A model generated the notes under the pieces. The model saw only the letters and a program-made list of their open reading frames with translations, was not told where the DNA came from and ran no database searches. Positions 22,364 through 33,682 of a stretch of 64,000 nucleotides of DNA are shown piece after piece; the stretch's first letter is position 1, and every line of letters starts with the position of its first letter. The DNA comes from Cercophora sp. LCS_1 (Eukaryota > Ascomycota > Sordariomycetes > Sordariales > Lasiosphaeriaceae). The stretch spans positions 434,001-498,000 of the forward strand of contig JAPZLL010000024.1 of assembly GCA_036250225.1 (NCBI GenBank), given 5' to 3'. Position numbers and translations under genes: made by a program.

Positions 22364-25300
22364 TTAACCAAAAGGGAATGGCATCTGAGCAAACACTTGG
22401 TTAGGCGGCCCCATCAGTGGCTGAGCATAAGGCGGCGGCGAGGACGGAGGAGACACCCCAAACCACGTCTGGAGCAAGTTCAATGCTGATAAGCGCTGTT
22501 GCAGAAGCTGCACAATTGCGCCGTGGCCCCGGGAACTGGCAAGTTGTATCGCTGTAAGGCCTGCGGCGTTGAGATGCAACGGGTTAGCGCCCCTGTCAAG
22601 CAGAACTCGAACGACTCTCTCGTGGCCGTTGAATGCGGCTGCCTGCAGTGGGGTGCTACCATTTCCGTTGACAGCCTCCGTACTGGCACCGAACAAGTGA
22701 AGGCACTCGACAGTCGCCCAGTGCCCGTTAGATGCGGCTAACCACATGGCGGTGCAGCCGTTCCCGTTACGGACCTCATTGTTGAACCCCTTCCCCATGA
22801 GCCAGGCGACAACCTCTTGTTTGCCGGCGGCCGCAGCCTTGAGCAGCGACAGGTATACAACCTCACGGTTTTTGGCGGGTACGGCGGGATGTAGAAGAGC
22901 GCGAAAAAGTATAGTGAAGATTGTGAGCTGGCCTTGCGTGGCTGCTACATCAAGCGGACTGTCTCCGGAGCCGTCGAGCCCCGATGTGTGGTGCCCTCTA
23001 GCAAGAAATACACTGACCACATCGACATGACCGAGCCGTGCAGCCAAATGGAGCGCTGTCGTCTGTGAGGGACCCGCCAGACCGCCGCCAACCGCAGCTC
23101 CCCTATCAAGGAGCAGCGCAACAGAATCGGGATGTCCCTGTCGGGATGCAGTCATCAGTGGTGTCCATCCGTCTAAGCTCATAGCCTCCATGTTAGCTCC
23201 CTGGTCGAGGAGCAGGGACAAAGCCTCAACGTGGTTACAGCCGGCAGCTGCGTGCAACAGTGTCCAACCGGCCCTGTTATGGAGGGCCGGGCTGTATCCT
23301 CCCTTGAGCAGTAGTTTGACCATCTCTAGGAAGTCGTGAGACTGGAACGGCCCCGAAGATGACCAGTCATCCTGGTCGGTCACCTCGAGGTGCCAATTGC
23401 TTGACTCGAGCAACGCCCCCACTGCAGAGGTGTGGCGGCTGCGCACAGCCAAAGCCAGAGGCGCATCATCGGCCCTGTCACCCGGTGTCACCACGTTGCT
23501 GCCGTTCTCTAGAAGCGCCGTGATGATAGTAGCGTTCCCTCTCAGGGCGGCCCAGTGAAGCGGGGATCGGTTGAAGGTCTTGTCACGAGCGTGCGGGCTA
23601 TGTCCTCCCTTCAGCAGCTCACGGACCATAGGCTGGCTTAGGCCAAGATACGAGACAGCCATCAAGGATGTGAAGCCCTCGGGAGGCTTTGTATCGTGTC
23701 CTGCATTTGTCGCAGCCCAATGCAGGCGAAACCACGTCAGAAAGAAAGGCGACTCGGGGTCGCAGAGCCTGAAAGCTTCGCTGACCATAGCGTCTTGTTG
23801 TTCAGGAAGCGATGCCCGGAAGTGAAACACCCAGTGCCGCGCAGCGTAGTCCAAGAAGGGGCGACTTCGAGCGTAGGGTTCGACCGGGTCGTCTCGCCCG
23901 AGCGGGCTCTTTGCAAACTCGACGTGCAAAAGATATCTGATGCAACATTGGGCCAACGTAAAATGTGAATCGGGTGAGTGCCAAGAGTGTGGTTGTCCGG
24001 GCGAGCCTCTGGCTGGGAGGCGTTGTGCTTGGAGCATCCCGACCGTGTCTTCGATCAGGCGGACGGTAGAGTCCACCACAGTCACGAGCCCACAAGTTTC
24101 TCGAATGATGAAGTCGTTGTCGTGGTCAACGTCGAACGCATCGCCGTCCGACAGGATGGCCAAGACCGAGACCATGGCAGCCACCGTCAGCGGCTCGGCT
24201 GCAGCTATCACAACCCGCAGCACCCCAGCAGCCTTGTTGACATCACCGCTCTTGCTCAAGGTTTTCCCGTACGTAACCCGGAGCCCGTCAGAGAGTTGCC
24301 AAGTGACCTCAGCGACCTGGTCCCGACTGAGCTTGAGTCCCTTCTCGATGGCCTTGAACGTGTGGCAGGCCCGTAAATACGTCATGTGCGTGACAGCCAA
24401 CAACTGCTCCCGTAGCAGACGACGAGCTTCCGGGCCGAGACGCAGTGCATGACTCTGAGCCTGAACGTCGATGAAACCGTGGATCTCCTTCGAGATCTTG
24501 CTCCGCAGTGGCTCATCTTCGCCACGGAGGTGGGCGGCGACCGAGGCCGTATCGCCGAGTATGTCGTAGAGTCGTGAGTGTATCCTATCGTAGGGTTGGC
24601 TGGTAAGAAGAAACTTCAGGTTGAAGGATTGACATTTGGCCGATGTGTAGAGTTGCTGCAGGTGCTCGCTCAGTGTCACCCAGTCTTCCGGGTCGCAGTC
24701 GTCAACCGCATCGAGCAGACAGACGATCTCACCGACGCCTTTTTGCTTGGCTGTTTGGAGCAGTAAACCCCAGAGCTGGTCGAAATTCCAGGGCTTCTTC
24801 TTTCCCGCACCGAGCAACAGGTGTGTCTCGCTTGGCAGCGTGATGGTATCCTTGCTGAAGAGCTGCGACAGGATGTGGCGGAGGGCGCTGACAACACTAC
24901 CCCGGCCGCCCGGTTCCGCCTCGAAAAAGAAGTAGCAGATTGTTGACGAGCTTTGGTTCATGTTTTCGGCAAGGTGCTTCACAAGGACAGACTTGCCGCA
25001 CCCCACGTCTCCCGACAGCCAAAGCAGCCTGGATGCTGTGCTCTCCCTCCATCTCTGGAACTCGGCGCTCGCCAGAAACCACTCGCCTGTGTTGTTGGCT
25101 TTGTATGGGATTTTGTCTTTTGGATCTTGGTACTGTGGCAGCTCGAGTCGGTCGAGTATCTCCTCGCGTCGCTGATCGGGAAGTGGTGTGGGCGTCCGGC
25201 TGGGGCCTGGATGAGGTCGGCGACTGTTAGCATCAAAACAAAAACGAGCGACCAAGTGTCAATCGGTCAGCGCTAGACCTAGATAAGATAAAGCGCACGC

Positions 25301-25478
25301 CAAGGCGTAGCTCCGATCGAAGAACAGACAACAGACCTTCGTTGTGGATTGTCACCGGACCATTGTATTGCGTTGCGGAGCCGCTGGCTTGGTTACTCGC
25401 GGCGGACGAGGACAGTCCGTAACCCAGGTTCGAAACACCCGCCCTCAGTGGTAGTGACCGATTGTCCATGTCCGCCAT
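22364..25478 (-). CDS. NLR-like NACHT-ankyrin protein with N-terminal amyloid-like motif
   Basis: STAND receptor of 994 aa, exons 25478-25337 and 25206-22364. The 130-bp intron (gtctgt...gctaac...catccag) joins GAA-G to GC and keeps the frame. Residues 29-42 read NQASGSATQYNGPV, the same spacing as motifs in both neighbouring genes (see 26840 and 27636). Then come a linker, a NACHT NTPase with Walker A GDVGCGKS (about 113-120) and Walker B LLDAVDDCD (about 211-219), an all-helical connector, and about ten ankyrin repeats (from about residue 570) such as TALHLAARLGHVDVV. By family logic, ligand binding to the repeats drives ATP-dependent oligomerisation, and the N-terminal motif would template an effector. 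That use of the motif is inference from HET-S/NWD2. Confidence 0.88.
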
Positions 25479-26839
25479 AGGTGGTGTTGGTTGAGTTCGT
25501 GGGTCGCAGGGGATGCGGCGCGGGGGTTGAAGTGGGGGTCAGGGGGGAACAGGGAAACTGCGAAGGTCGACTTCACCACAGTGCACTATCACACTCAACT
25601 TCGCGAGAGAAAACTCAGTGCAAGCATGTCGAAAGCAGAGGGAGGAGAAAGAGAGCGGAAATCGTCAGGCTCCTTGCTCGTGGCGGAGGAGGGACAGAAG
25701 GCTCAGATTCCGGCGTCCTGCGTCCTGAGGCTCCCAGAACCCATTGCACCTTCCAAGCTTCTGCCGGTCACCTGCAAGCTCACTCACACGTGGCTGTACT
25801 TCTTGGTGGGGATGTTGCTCGATCAGCACGACAAATACCAAAAGGGAAACACATCAGGGCTTGCTTGCATGCGTGTCCAAAATCCCAAGACCATCTTAAC
25901 GCCCGATCAGTTACGCAACGGTGCCCGAGACACTGTGCAGGACTACGCAAGCCCGGCGAGGCATCTCGCTCAGAGCGGGGTGTCCCCAAACAGTGTGTTT
26001 GGTGGGGAACAGACCACAGCTGTTCTTGACGCGGCATGCGCGCTTGATTTCCGGGCCGTTGGTTCGTTGGGCCACTCGGCGTATCTTCACTCCTATGGTT
26101 CCCTTCTCCATGCTTGCAGCCAGCGTGCGCCAGTCGACACCTAGAAGTGAGATTGTTTTTAGTTCATCCCACGAACCGCACCGCAATGCCCATGACAGGG
26201 CTCGCCGATGGTGTCGTCGGGCATCTACAGCTACTTGGCGCATGTAGCCATCTTTGGCCGCTGGAGCAGGTAATTAGTTGTCTTTTCCGTCGCTAACTGC
26301 GCAGGACAACTCGGTTGGTTCGCGCCCTCCAGTCACGAAATTCTAAAGGGACACAGGCAACTAGACGCCTTTCCAGCCCGGCGACACGGTTGTCAGGTTG
26401 CCAAGCCCAGATTGCTAATTCATGGGCATCTGTGCAGCTTTCCTAGACACCTAGTGGGGACGCAGTGTCTTGGCTCCGTGTCGCAGGGAGCTGCGACGCT
26501 TCGCCCACGGCGGGTCATGAAACTGTCCAAGGAGAGCGCAGTCGATGGTAACGAACGGCAGGGAAACAACAAAATCTGACCAATGCGTGCCATCCTGAAT
26601 GTCCCCGCCCGCGACTTAAAAGTCAGAAGATTTTCTCGTTCCCTACCTTACCTCCCCTGCCCGTTCAGGCCATACACACACACACGCCCGGGTCGACCCT
26701 TCCAACATCTTCCCACTTTGCGACACCCCTGGGTAGCCTCGAACCGGCTGCTACGACAACGCTGTGAAGGCATTTCCCCCCCCCCCTCCCCTAAGCTTCC
26801 ACAAGAGAATAACCTTGTGACTAACCCGCACAACCACAG
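25479..26839. other. region between NLR and effector-like gene A
   Basis: Divergent upstream region of about 1.4 kb. A 217-codon plus frame (25491-26144) lacks an ATG at its start and has no family marks. A run of about ten C at about 26777-26786 precedes gene A. Confidence 0.45.
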
Positions 26840-27412
26840 ATGACCACCATCAACGTCTTCAACGAGGCCGGTCAGGCCCTGGCACTGATTGTCAATGCCA
26901 AGGGCATCATGCGGAACTGGATTGCAGTGGACGCCAAGCAGAGCCCCAGCGGCGCGGCCTCGTTTGGTACCACAGTCAACGGGTTTATCTCGCGGCTCGA
27001 CAGTGTATGGGCGTACGTGGCAGATATCCAGAAGAAGACTGATGAGCACACTCCTGCCGTCGGAGCCGCGCTTGTCGTCCTCAAGGGCACCGCGAACAAG
27101 CTCAACGGAACCTGGCCGGCCCAGTTCACCCTTGTCGACGTTGGAAATGTTGTGTGGGAGCTGGAGCAGGCGCGTGATGCTGTCCGGCGGGCGCGACCTG
27201 GTGACTTGCACCACTCGCAAGGCAACAAGGCCGAAGGGGGGGAGGTTCAACTCAATGGCGCCCTCGCCGCTACTCAGGACAGAACCCGCCGGCTGGTGGT
27301 CGAAGCTGTCTCTAACCAGACCAATGGATCGCCACAGATCAATGCGCCAGTGTTTGGAACCGCCACCGACGTTCAGAAGATGCTGCTCGCGCTGAAGGGC
27401 GTCAAGGCTTGA
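26840..27412 (+). CDS. small protein A with two C-terminal amyloid-like motifs (candidate effector)
   Basis: Single-exon protein of 190 aa. The first 120 residues look alpha-helical (ALALIVNAKGIMRNW, FISRLDSVWAYVADIQKK, VGNVVWELEQARDAVRRA) and match no family I recognise. The C-terminus holds two copies of the cluster motif: NKAEGGEVQLNGAL at 129-142 and NQTNGSPQINAPV at 159-171, 30 residues apart. A hydrophobic tail (VQKMLLALKG) follows. Two motif copies at the C-terminus of a small helical protein next to an NLR carrying one N-terminal copy is the layout of HET-S-type effectors. No HeLo domain is evident, so if it is an effector it has a different head. Alternatively it could be a regulator that competes for the same fold. 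Confidence 0.7.
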   Translation: MTTINVFNEAGQALALIVNAKGIMRNWIAVDAKQSPSGAASFGTTVNGFISRLDSVWAYVADIQKKTDEHTPAVGAALVVLKGTANKLNGTWPAQFTLVDVGNVVWELEQARDAVRRARPGDLHHSQGNKAEGGEVQLNGALAATQDRTRRLVVEAVSNQTNGSPQINAPVFGTATDVQKMLLALKGVKA

Positions 27413-27635
27413 GGGAAGACAGTCATGGTTTGGCGCCTTCGAATGGGGAGAGGGACAGACAGGATGGGCGAATTTCAGAGTACCTTGACTTGCCCAGTAT
27501 TTCGGACCGAGACCCATGGGTAGGTGGATTAGTTTTCAACTAGGTCAATCCTAAGGTATTGTGCAATACAACAATACTTGCCTGAAGCAATGTGGTGGTG
27601 CCACATGATCTCATGTTCTGAGCTGCCACTGGCTC

Positions 27636-28599
27636 CTAACGCGCCCCCAGCAGCGCTGAAAACGCTTCCACCGACATGGCCCCGTTAATCTGAGCGCTGC
27701 TTCCCGTTGCTTTGTTGTCCTGAACGACGTGGCTTGACGCATGCCATCCGTGGTTGCCAATAGGCCCGTTAATCTGCAGCGCTTGATCCGCTGTCATGTT
27801 GCGGGCAACAATGTGTCGACTCCGTTGCTCAGCGTCGTTCGCGGTTGGCATGCGGGTGGAGGAATCGCTGTGATGGTGGCTGATGGACGCGAGATCACGA
27901 GCGGTGACGAACAGCGTGCCGCTTTCTGTCTTTCTGCTTTAGCTTGCCATGGCTGGAGGCTGATCAGAAGATACGGATACAGACCTGGGACATGCCTCCC
28001 CTGGACCAGTTTGCCAATGAGCAAACCCCTATCCTCGCCCGACGCGGCGCGGACGGCAGCATCAACGCGCTCCAGCAGTCTCGTGTTCAAAACCAGTGTG
28101 TCCTGCATGCCCCGGCTCACTCCAACGTGGGCGACGCTGATGCTGAGGCTCAGGTCGTCCTTAGCACGTCCAAGGTTCGCCATAGCCGCTTGCAAGTCTG
28201 CCTCATCGCGGGATCCATTGACAAACTGGTAAGCAAACTGGTAAAGTCGGTTTTGCCTTTTGCCGGAGCCGCTCGTCCTGATCCGACTTAGAACGTCCAC
28301 CAGGCCCTTTATCGCAGTGTCCAACGTTGACAACTCGTCGGCGACTGCGGCTGTCTGCAGAGCAGTTTCGTCCTTCACAAGCGTGATGATACTTCGTGTT
28401 TTGGAGAGAACCTCATCATGGCGCTGGATAACATCCGCTAGGCCCTTCCGCCGTTGCTGCGCTTCCCGCAAGCGCGCCGCAAGTGCGATAGCCGATTCAA
28501 GCAGAGCGAGCGCAGCAGAAGCGGCGCCCAGAATATCAATGCCAGACTGGGCCGGAGATATAAGCCAATGTTCCGAAAACTTCTTGATCAACTGACCAT
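27636..28599 (-). CDS. HET-S-like effector B: SesA/HeLo-like domain plus two amyloid-like motifs
   Basis: Reconstructed 284-aa protein in three exons: 28599-28597 (ATG alone), 28546-27985, 27925-27636. The introns are 50 bp (gtcagt...cccag) and 59 bp (gtctgt...gctaaa...gacag). The first splice gives MSGIDILGAASAALALLE, the usual opening of fungal SesA/NACHT-N-like helical domains; the continuation (DEVLSKTRSIITLVKDE, ELSTLDTAIKGLVDVL, then NGSRDEADLQAAMANLGRA) fits that family to about residue 185. After a polar linker, the C-terminus has NMTADQALQINGPI at 231-244 and NKATGSSAQINGAM at 259-272. Size and order match HET-S (289 aa: HeLo domain, then two amyloid repeats). Predicted role: pore-forming or membrane-targeting cell-death executor switched on by the NLR at 22364-25478. 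Without splicing, no ATG opens the domain frame. Confidence 0.75.
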
Positions 28600-29246
28600 G
28601 ACGTTTGCGTCCTGACGGCGTAGGCCAACCGTAGTCCCCTATAATGACTGCACTGCGATGAAAGTTGAGAACAAATCGATATTCATTTCCCGTAGCTCGT
28701 AATTATTTTGGGGGGGTTGCCGTACGTTATTGCCTGTCACAGAGAGATGCAGGTTGGTTTTCGTTTTGGGTTTTGTTTGCGCCGCACCGCAGTTAGGGTT
28801 GCGCGAAAGTTGGGCACGCATCAAATCGCATCGCCACCCGCTTGGCGCAACTTCGCCACTTGGACGCTGGGTCTAATTGGATGCAACGGACTTCCGTTGT
28901 CTGGAGACTCCGGTTGGCTCGGTGCCAGCGGCAGCTGATCACGCCAGTCTGGACATGGCGGTCGCGGTTCGTCCAGCCAAAATCCAAGACAATTAGAAGT
29001 TGAAGTTCCACAGCACATTCCCATGTGTCACAGCGCATATGAATCTGCCTTGCTGAAACTGCACACCAAGGCAGGAGAACCTGCGGAAGCTCACCGGGAC
29101 AACGAATCAGTGGTGTACCCACGCGTAAGAAAGGAAACTTTCTTTACCCTTGCATTCACCCAACGACTAACGCAGACCAAGGTGAACTCTAGTTGCTGCA
29201 AGCCTCCAGGTCAGGTTGGCTACATGTACTAAGGTAGCGTTTCAGG
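28600..29246. other. intergenic, no gene supported
   Basis: Upstream of effector-like gene B and downstream of the PhzF-like gene. Short frames only. Confidence 0.45.
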
Positions 29247-30170
29247 TCATACCTCCACGCTCCCCTTCATAACTCTCACACAACTCCCTGAAACAAAAAC
29301 ATCCTTGATCTCCCTTTTCTCCTTCCTCACCTCCAACTCAATGGCACTCCGCCTCCCCATCTCAACACCCTGCTCAATGGTCGCCTTGATCGTAACATCC
29401 TGCTCCTCAACCCGCGAAACCAACAACGCCCCCAACGCCGCTGACGCGCTCCCAGTAGCAGGGTCCTCCATGACATTATCCAACGGTGCAAACATGCGCG
29501 CCCGAATGCGCCATGGGTCTTCCTTATCCCTCACATACAAAAACAACGGAAAACTCTCCGCCTCATCCCCATGCACACCAGCAGCGATATGAAACTCGGA
29601 CACATTCGGCCTCGCCGCACCCAGCGCCTCGAGCGACGTCAGCTCCGCAAACGCAAACGCCAACCCGACCGACGCAATAACCGGTGCGTGATTCACAATG
29701 CTAATCTGCGCCGTTGCAATCGACGCGCAGCGCGCAATGATCTCGAGGGATACCACCTTTCCGACCTTCAACGGTCCAGGTGCGCGGATCGTGGCGCTGG
29801 TCACACTCCCAGAGTCATCCCGAGCGAGGGAAACAGTGACGATACCGGCCTTTTCTTCAAAGCGGAGGGTATCGCTCACTGCTTTGCCAAAAAGGGAGGG
29901 TTGCTGGCCGAGAACAAACGCCGTGCCGACGTTGGGATGGCCTGCAAAGGGCACTTCGGTTGTGGGTGTGAAGATGCGGACGTTGGCGTCGTTGGATGAT
30001 GGGTCGGCGGGTGGGAGGACAAAGGTGGTTTCGGAGTAGTTGAACTCGGTGGCGATGCGCTGCATTTCGGTCGAGGAGAGGCCGCGCGCGTCGGGGATCA
30101 CGGCGAGGGGGTTGCCCTCGAAGCGGGTGGTCGTGAAGACATCGACTGTGATGAAGTCGAGGGTGGGCAT
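29247..30170 (-). CDS. PhzF-family isomerase-like protein
   Basis: Single-exon protein of 307 aa, the normal length for the PhzF family (two mirrored barrel halves). Visible marks: FEGNPLAVIPDA near residue 18, the catalytic-Glu segment FNYSETTFV (about 43-51), the PFAGHPNVGTAFVLG turn, and the C-terminal DPATGSASAALGALL. PhzF itself isomerises dihydro-hydroxyanthranilate in phenazine synthesis, and other members are epimerases or isomerases. In fungi the substrate is generally unknown and no phenazine genes are near. Start ATG at 30170. Confidence 0.88.
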   Translation of the reverse strand: MPTLDFITVDVFTTTRFEGNPLAVIPDARGLSSTEMQRIATEFNYSETTFVLPPADPSSNDANVRIFTPTTEVPFAGHPNVGTAFVLGQQPSLFGKAVSDTLRFEEKAGIVTVSLARDDSGSVTSATIRAPGPLKVGKVVSLEIIARCASIATAQISIVNHAPVIASVGLAFAFAELTSLEALGAARPNVSEFHIAAGVHGDEAESFPLFLYVRDKEDPWRIRARMFAPLDNVMEDPATGSASAALGALLVSRVEEQDVTIKATIEQGVEMGRRSAIELEVRKEKREIKDVFVSGSCVRVMKGSVEV

Positions 30171-31085
30171 TTTGAGGTTTGGGTTGGATGGTTGGATGAT
30201 TAGATGATTGGGATCAGGATTGTGAATCCGAGGCCGAAGTGTCGTTGGGAGGTCGCGATGTTGTTGGCCGAAAATTTAGAGTCGCCGTAGAGGACAGGTT
30301 TTTGTAGGTGACGCGATGCGTCATAGGGAGGGTTCCACGGCTCCGCAGCGTCTCCATCCCTTCCGAGTGCAGGGTCCACTCGGGACGCGCGCCCTGCCGA
30401 AAACATGGCTACAAAAGCGAGGCGATCCCGGACCCGATCCGGGCAAGCGGGCACCAGAAAAACAAGCCATGATACAAAGCCTTTACAATTGGATGAGCCC
30501 CACCAAGCGGAATCGGAATTAGAAATCCTTGGATTGGACTTCTTGATGCTTCAAAAAAAATAGCCGAAGCCTCAGAATCATTTATTGACGCCTCTAGGTT
30601 TCTACTCCAAAAGTGACATCGAAGTAACATATCTTACGGCTGGCGCTGCGTTTATTTTGTCGGAATTATCAAGCGCAGTGGGGTAACAAATACGCATGTT
30701 TCGTGTGAGCAGGTTTCGTCCACTTCTCACTTGGCATCACAATCCTGACCAGCAGAATAACACTGCACCTTACTATTTCAATTCGACGCGGTCGGCCCAG
30801 TCCGAGGTTTCGGCGCCGGGTCTAACGTCGCGACTCCACTATCCGCCGGGTGGACTGGTCTCGCGCACATAGAAGGATAATGGAACATTAGGAAACTGCA
30901 AGAATGGACTGGTGTCTAACCGACCGCTCCGTCCAGAGGGCCATCAAAACAAAGAGCAAGACCAGAACTCCGTTTTCAGGTGCCAAAAAATGGGTATCAA
31001 AAAAAGGAAATCCAGCCCCCCATGCTCCATCCTTCCCACAATCCAGATCATAAACAACTCAGCCTTCTCCACGTTGGACCTAACT
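30171..31085. other. intergenic, no gene supported
   Basis: Between two minus-strand genes; only short frames. Sequence becomes mildly A-rich near 30950-31080. Confidence 0.45.
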
Positions 31086-33682
31086 TTAGCTAAAGCAGGG
31101 ACATAGCATAGTTTTTAAGCGTCCTAGCCTCACTCTCAAGGATGGTTGCTCCTCTCGTCCCCGTGAGACTAGGGGTGGTGTGGTCCCTTGTGTGCCATCG
31201 ACTGGTTCTGGTTGTGGTGTAGATGCGCGTGTAGGGCGCCAGCTGACGGGGCTAATACTACGCGGTGTGCCACTTTCAGTTTGTGGGTGGACGTTACTGT
31301 TCGATGCCATTGCCTCGTTGACAGTGTCTGCCAGGGACGCCGGTATCTGGCTGTTAAGTTTTGTTTGGCTGATAGGATACTGGAGGCCAAGCATCGGATG
31401 TCAGTGTCAGTGTGCTAGATCTTCAGGTGTTGTTAGTTGTGACTCACCGATACGGTATGTGACTCGAGTGGACCTCCTTCCCACTGTTTGGGCGCGATAC
31501 AGTAGTCCTCGTTATCCTTACAACGTTTAAGGATCTTGTCAAGCCTAGCGACAATTGTTCCACAATTCAATCTCTCTCGCTTGTTGGGATGCAGGAGCCC
31601 GGTGTGTACGATATTGAGTAGTTCGTGTGCGAAATCGGGGCAATAGCCAAGGTTGTGGAGTTTCTCTATCCACTTTTCCAGAAACAAGGGTCAGCTCTCT
31701 CGTTCGCGAAATATTGATTGCGGTGAACTCACAGCTATAACGGACGGCTTCAAATTCGCGCTCACAATTTCCCCTGTGCTGGATTGCATGAAGAACTTGT
31801 CCTCGTATAGCACTTTGTCGGTCGTTTCCTGCGGCTGGGGCACCCACCCTTCATCTGCGAGGCGAGCGTCGACAAACTCGGTGTCAACAGCTTCCCAACC
31901 AAGCAAATACCAAGTGAGAAAATCCAGTATAAGACAACCCAGTGTCCAAATGTCATACTTGACTGATATCCGAAGCCTGTAAAGGTCACACTCCGGCGGG
32001 CGGTAACTCGGAGACCAGCCGGGGGCTTTGTCCTCGGACTGCGACTTGGCGCTGTGAAATCTGCTCAGGCCAAAATCGCAGATCAGCAAGTGGTTTTCGC
32101 AGCCGTTGTACTTCTTCAGCCAAAGAATGTTCTCTGGTTTGATGTCGCCATGGCGACCTGTGTTCTTGTTCGTAGTGTTTAAGCTGGTACTTTGTGCCTC
32201 CCCGTGGATCTCCTTCAGTCCGTCGGCGATGCCGTGACACTGGGTAACCAACCAGGATGCTAGTGCCTGTGATCTCTTCGGTGTCTTATTGCTTTCCCAA
32301 AAATCGCGCAAATTGCCATCGGCCCATGGGAAAACCATGTGGTAGCTGCCTTCGTGTTGGTAGGTGAGCAAAAGTCGTATAAGATGGGGATGGCCAGCGT
32401 TCTTGCCACTGAAGCGTAGGAGGACCTCGACCTCCATTTTGTAGTCCTCCAACCGCTGCGTATGAAGCGATTTGACGGCAAAGTACTGTTTTTCGTGACC
32501 CTGTTCTTCCTGCACATTGTCAGTGGAAGCATCAGCAAAGTGGTGATGCTTGGGGACCCGGTCTCCGTCCTGTCGTCCTCGAGCAAGAAAGTTGTGATGG
32601 GCAGGATGGATCGAGACTTTCCACACATTTGAGTGGCCGCCTTCTCCTGCCGGCACCCACTCAACGAATGGGAGTATACTGTCTTTAGGAATCGTGTAGA
32701 GATAGAGGCTCTCGGGGCTGAGATCGAAAAACGGGACTGCGACGCAATGCTGTTTGTGCAGAAGCCATTCAAAATCGCTATCTCTCCAACCGTTGAAGCA
32801 CTTGACGACAGGCTTTTGCTCTTCACCATCGCTCCGAGGGCGGAGCTCAAACGGATCCCTGGACATCTGAGTGAACGGTAAAGCTCTGTCGGTGATTCCG
32901 CAGCTTACGAAACACTCGATGCACTCGACATGCTCATTCAAGAGCAATAGGGCGAAAAGTCGGCGTCGGCTTGTACATATTTCTTCCGTTAGGCGATCGA
33001 GGTTAGCCGTTGACTCATGGTCTAAAAGTCGAGGTATCACATCCTTCAACGTGTTCGCCACGTTTTCTGCCGACAAAATCCTCTCGATTTCGTTGATTGG
33101 GATGAACTCGGCATCCTTGTCCTTGGCCTTGCACTTGCAGATAGCCCGTCGCAAGTGTTTCGCCAAGCCCTTTTGTGTGTTTGGTGTTTCTGCCTCGCCT
33201 TCAGAGTGGGCCGAACTAGTGTTGCTCCCGGTGCGGTGGCGATAGGTACCCTGTGGATGCAGTGCCCCTCTCCCTCGGTCCACAGCAGAACTCGCCTCGG
33301 CGTGTTTTTCGAACCCGAGGTCCGAGATTGTGTCGATGCCCAAAAAGCTGTCTTGACTGCGACTCCGTGGGCTTTGTTGAAATTCCTGGGCCCCGTCCCC
33401 CATATCGGCCGGCATGACGGCACCATCCGGGCCCTGGATGTTTACGCGTACCTCCGGTGTTTGTGATGGCTCGCTTTGGGGCTGGTTTGCCGCTGCGATA
33501 TCGAGACTAAGGTCTCGCTGGGCGCGATGGTAAGCAACCGCCAAACACAGGCCGAACGCTCGGAGATGACATCCAAATCGAGACCTTCGCCACTACAGCG
33601 ACTCGAAAATGTGACTTACATTCGGCGGTTGGCCAGGTCCTCCGTCATCCCCGTGCTGATGCGTCATTCCTTGCTCTTCCAT
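31086..33682 (-). CDS. Ser/Thr protein kinase with HGD catalytic loop, paralog 1
   Basis: Predicted 788-aa kinase in four exons: 33682-33620, 33517-31733, 31672-31448, 31379-31086 (introns 102, 60 and 68 bp, all in phase 0). The unspliced long frame has no ATG; splicing supplies MEEQGMTHQHG. The first 300 residues include a helical region (LLLLNEHVECIECFV) shared with paralog 2. Kinase domain: glycine loop EGGHSNVWKV, ATP-binding Lys in FAVKSLH (about 370), catalytic loop GRHGDIKPENILW in place of HRDxKxxN, DFG in ICDFGLSR (about 502-504), RPPE and WTLGCLILDF. The C-terminal exon is Ser/Pro-rich and ends CPCFS, which could be lipidated. The HGD loop defines a group of kinases common in filamentous fungi; their targets are unknown. 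Confidence 0.85.

Noticed and set aside
25491..26144. 217-codon plus frame between the NLR and protein A
   Set aside because: Does not begin with ATG, overlaps a second long frame, and shows no recognisable domain.
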